Source: JAFGSZ01 sp964492185
Lineage (GTDB): Bacteria > Bacteroidota > Bacteroidia > Bacteroidales > UBA10428
NCBI GenBank assembly: GCA_964492185.1
Contig: CAZBJH010000014.1
Coordinates: 1 to 46,095, forward strand
Length of the DNA: 46,095 nucleotides
Reading direction: 5' to 3'
Numbering within the stretch: the stretch's first letter is position 1; every line of letters begins with the position of its first letter. The translations under genes and the position numbers were made by a program. This document shows positions 43,781 to 46,095 of this stretch, in pieces. The notes beneath the pieces are model-generated. The model was given only the letters and a program-made list of their open reading frames with translations. It made no database searches and was not told the DNA's origin.

Positions 43781-44347
43781 ATGCTTAAAAGTAAAAGGAT
43801 AATACTGGGAGTGACCGGAAGTATAGCAGCATACAAGGCTGCTTTACTTGTAAGGTTGCTCATCAGGCAACAAGCTGAGGTTAAAGTGCTGATGACATCA
43901 TTGGCGAGAGAATTTATTACCCCTTTAACCCTTGCTACTTTATCCGGAAATCCGGTGTTTTCCGATTTCTTTGATCCTGAAAATGGTAATTGGAACAGTC
44001 ATGTTGACCTGGCTGCCTGGGCCGATGCTTATCTGATAGCTCCTGCAACAGCAAATACATTAGCCAAAATGGCTAATGGGATAGCTGATAATTTGTTGCT
44101 TACAACATATCTTTCCGCAAGGTGCCCGGTTATCATCGCTCCTGCCATGGATTTGGGTATGTTTCAACACCCTGCGAACAAAAGGAATCTTGACATTTTA
44201 CATAAGCGTGGTAATATTATCATTGAACCTGCAACAGGTGAACTGGCCAGTGGCCTGGAAGGAAAGGGAAGAATGGATGAGCCGGAAAACATTATTGAAA
44301 AATTGCAGGATTTTTTTGCCACCAAACAGCAAAAAAAAAAGTCCTGA
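43781..44347 (+). CDS. coaBC: CoaBC N-terminal part: phosphopantothenoylcysteine decarboxylase domain (frame ends early)
   Basis: 188 residues covering the CoaC domain: ILGVTGSIAAYKA (flavin site), NSHVDLAAWADAYLIAPATA with the active-site His, NTLAKMANGIADNLL, APAMDLGMFQHPANKRN, which has Asp where E. coli has Asn, and TGELASGLEGKGRM. The Bacteroidota-type sequence seems to explain both changes but I could not compare. The frame stops at TGA 44345-44347, a few bases after a run of ten A, and CoaB continues in the -1 frame. So the product either ends here or continues by frameshift. It is essential for CoA synthesis in most bacteria. Confidence 0.8.
   Translation: MLKSKRIILGVTGSIAAYKAALLVRLLIRQQAEVKVLMTSLAREFITPLTLATLSGNPVFSDFFDPENGNWNSHVDLAAWADAYLIAPATANTLAKMANGIADNLLLTTYLSARCPVIIAPAMDLGMFQHPANKRNLDILHKRGNIIIEPATGELASGLEGKGRMDEPENIIEKLQDFFATKQQKKKS
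44331..44341 (+). other. A10 slippery run at the coaBC frame break
   Basis: Ten A then G. In the CoaC frame the codons are CAA AAA AAA AAG TCC TGA, so the dnaX-type heptamer A AAA AAG is in the right phase for a -1 slip, the direction needed to reach CoaB. A single missing A in the assembly would give the same pattern. No strong downstream hairpin or close upstream SD was seen. Confidence 0.6.
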
Positions 44348-44997
44348 ACAAACTGAAGAATAAGAAAATCATTGTTACTTCCGGTCCCACACGCGAAGCA
44401 ATTGACCCTGTAAGATATATTGGCAACCATTCCTCAGGAAAGATGGGCTGGGCAATTGCTGAGAAACTGGCATACCATAAGGCAAATGTTACCCTGATAT
44501 CAGGCCCTTCATCTGTTCCTGCAGATCATCCGGACATCAATTTAATACAGGTTACTACAGCGGATGAAATGTACCATGCAGCTCTTGATGCCTTTAATAC
44601 TTCTGATGGTGCGGTTCTTGCAGCAGCGGTGGCTGATTTCAGACCTGTAAAGGTCGAAAAAGCCAAGATCAAAAGTAAAAAAGATCAATACCTTCTCAGA
44701 ATGGAACCTACAATTGATATTGCTGCTGAGCTGGGAAAAAGAAAAAAGAAAGGGCAATTTCTTATCGGTTTTGCACTGGAGACAGATAACGAAATTGAAA
44801 ATGCCTGTGATAAACTGGTAAAAAAAAATTTTGATTTTATTGTTTTAAATTCCCTGAAGGACAAAGGTGCTGGTTTTGGTCATGACACTAATAAGATATC
44901 CATTATTGATAAAAGCAATAAAATCACTCATTTTGGGTTAAAGTCAAAAGAAGAAGTTGCAAGTGATATTATTAATAAATTGACAAACATCATATAA
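44341..44997 (+). CDS. coaBC: CoaBC C-terminal part: phosphopantothenate-cysteine ligase domain (in the -1 frame)
   Basis: The CoaB domain reads from 44341 as NKLKNKKIIVTSGPTREAID with the nucleotide-binding GPTRE motif, then GNHSSGKMGWAIAE, AAAVADFRP, KSKKDQYLLRMEPTIDIAAEL, IGFALETDNE and NSLKDKGAGFGHDTNK. The first ATG in this frame is at 44443, after the GPTRE motif, so a separate protein from that ATG would lack its CTP site; no ATG, GTG or TTG lies between the last in-frame stop (44296) and 44443. Together with the upstream frame it makes a complete 400-residue CoaBC. Confidence 0.82.
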   Translation, partial: VLNKLKNKKIIVTSGPTREAIDPVRYIGNHSSGKMGWAIAEKLAYHKANVTLISGPSSVPADHPDINLIQVTTADEMYHAALDAFNTSDGAVLAAAVADFRPVKVEKAKIKSKKDQYLLRMEPTIDIAAELGKRKKKGQFLIGFALETDNEIENACDKLVKKNFDFIVLNSLKDKGAGFGHDTNKISIIDKSNKITHFGLKSKEEVASDIINKLTNII

Positions 44998-45039
44998 CCT
45001 GTATTATTGAATGCATGGTAAAATTAATAGCTTGATCAT

Positions 45040-45954
45040 ATGTTAAAAAAAACCGTACCTGGTATACTGATCATAATGAGTTCCTTTTTTCCGGTTTCTT
45101 CACAGGAACTTAATTGTAATATTTCAATCGTGTCTAACCAGATACAGGGTACCAACAAACAGGTATTTCAAACCCTGCAGACTGCTATTTACGAGTTTAT
45201 GAATAATACCATATGGACAAACTATTCTTTTCAGCCACATGAGCGTATTGAGTGTAATATGCTTTTTAACCTGAAAGAGCAGATAGGTGCTGATCTGTTC
45301 AAAGGGACATTGCAGGTTCAGGCCCGTCGTCCGGTATACAATTCAACATACAGCACCGTTCTTTTTAATTATATGGATAATGATCTGACATTTACTTATG
45401 TGGAATACCAGCCTCTTGACTTTTCGGAAACCACGTTTATGTCGAATCTCACTTCCATACTGGCTTATTATGCAAATGTCATTATTGGCCTGGATTTTGA
45501 TTCTTTCTCATATAAAGGAGGTACTCCCTTTTTTGAAAAAGCAGAACTCATTGTTAACAATGCGCAAAATGCCTCTGAAAAGGGTTGGCGTCCTTCTGAC
45601 AACAGGTCCCGCAAAAACCGTTACTGGCTGGTCGAAAATATATTAAATGAAGAGTTTAGTCCTGCCAGGGAGTTTTTTTACGAGTACCACAGACTGGGGC
45701 TTGATATGCTTGATGAGAATACATCAGAAGCTCGTGCTGATATTGCTGAAAATCTGAAATTGCTTGAAACGGTATATAAAAATAAGCCGGATCCTTTTAT
45801 GCATTATCTGCAGGTTATTTTTGATGCTAAATCGGATGAATTCGTCAAGATATTCAGTGAGTCGCCCCGTGAAGAAAAAAACAGGGTTTATCGACTGCTC
45901 ATTGAAATTGATCCTGCCAATAAAAGTAAATATGAGCGGATCAATGAGAATTGA
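45040..45954 (+). CDS. DUF4835 family secreted protein
   Basis: 304 residues. Signal peptide (TVPGILIIMSSFFPVSSQ, cleavage near residue 21) followed by ELNCNISIVSNQIQGTNKQV and the WTNYSFQPHERIECNMLFNL core, the recognisable start of DUF4835. The family occurs in Bacteroidota, very often at this place after coaBC; some annotations link it to type IX secretion, which I cannot confirm. No catalytic motif is seen. It is the last gene of the bamD operon and is followed by an octamer tandem repeat. Confidence 0.85.
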   Translation: MLKKTVPGILIIMSSFFPVSSQELNCNISIVSNQIQGTNKQVFQTLQTAIYEFMNNTIWTNYSFQPHERIECNMLFNLKEQIGADLFKGTLQVQARRPVYNSTYSTVLFNYMDNDLTFTYVEYQPLDFSETTFMSNLTSILAYYANVIIGLDFDSFSYKGGTPFFEKAELIVNNAQNASEKGWRPSDNRSRKNRYWLVENILNEEFSPAREFFYEYHRLGLDMLDENTSEARADIAENLKLLETVYKNKPDPFMHYLQVIFDAKSDEFVKIFSESPREEKNRVYRLLIEIDPANKSKYERINEN

Positions 45955-45963
45955 TTTATTAAC

Positions 45964-46095
45964 TGTTGAATTGTTGAATTGTTGAATTGTTTAATCGTTT
46001 AATTGTTGAATTGTTGAATTGTTTAATCGTTTAATTGTTGAATTGTTTAATCGTTTAATTGTTTAATCGTTTAATTGTTTAATCGTTTAATTGTT
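45964..46095. repeat. Octamer tandem repeat
   Basis: At least 16 copies of the 8-bp unit TGTTGAAT and its variants TGTTTAAT and CGTTTAAT run to the window end. The variants follow a higher-order pattern (pairs TGTTTAAT-CGTTTAAT toward the end). It starts ten bases after the DUF4835 stop codon, so the true length is unknown. Confidence 0.92.

Noticed and set aside
45964..46095. Possible CRISPR array at the window end
   Set aside because: The unit is only 8 bp, with no spacers between copies; it is a simple tandem repeat.

Overview
The window is a chromosomal stretch of a member of the Bacteroidota, most likely Bacteroidales or Marinilabiliales-like. The signs are AT-rich DNA, few Shine-Dalgarno sites, several TAnnTTTG promoter elements, a short RpoD without region 1.1, a Bacteroidota-type RNA polymerase omega protein, a DUF4835 protein, and the gene order bamD - omega - coaBC - DUF4835. 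I see no rRNA, tRNA, CRISPR array, prophage or transposase gene. Genus and species cannot be read from the sequence.

Layout. 1-6.8 kb: universal stress protein, CstA-type peptide/pyruvate transporter, acylphosphatase, DUF2784 membrane protein, Hsp20 and a MaeB-type malic enzyme. 6.9-13.7 kb (minus strand): a membrane coiled-coil protein, a sigma-54 activator, a hybrid histidine kinase with its own receiver and Hpt domains, and a cyclase-HD fusion. 13.8-17.7 kb (plus): secreted endo/exonuclease-phosphatase family protein, uvrB and a ferritin-like/VIT1 iron transporter. 17.8-29.2 kb (minus): rpoD, HtrA protease, an unknown secreted protein, gyrB, an outer-membrane barrel and a 1026-residue TPR protein. 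29.6-39.5 kb: ftsE, then a surface-polysaccharide cluster (plus: glycosyltransferase, two methyltransferases, flippase; minus: two deacetylase-fold proteins, a FemAB/GNAT-like protein and a GNAT protein). 39.8-46.1 kb: trxB, an alpha-oxoamine synthase, then bamD - omega - coaBC - DUF4835, ending in an octamer tandem repeat that runs off the window.

The most unusual content is a family of short, palindromic, non-coding mobile elements, about 14 copies and fragments. Copies share ends that read G(T/A)GTYTGTYCATAA inward, come in two cores (type A and type B), often carry a 40-bp prefix, and are flanked by 6-bp direct repeats of the form TAnnTA. Three copies keep perfect flanking repeats (TATTTA, TAAGTA, TAATTA). 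Because the target ends in TA and the element begins with G, each insertion makes TAG at the junction, and four neighbouring genes use exactly that TAG as their stop codon. In one case the pre-insertion site can be rebuilt and had the same stop, so the insertion left the protein unchanged.

Other points worth checking: coaBC is split at a run of ten A that contains an in-phase A AAA AAG slippery heptamer; the gene next to the sigma-54 activator has a -24/-12-like promoter with a 21-bp palindrome upstream; and the cyclase-HD fusion keeps catalytic residues in both domains.
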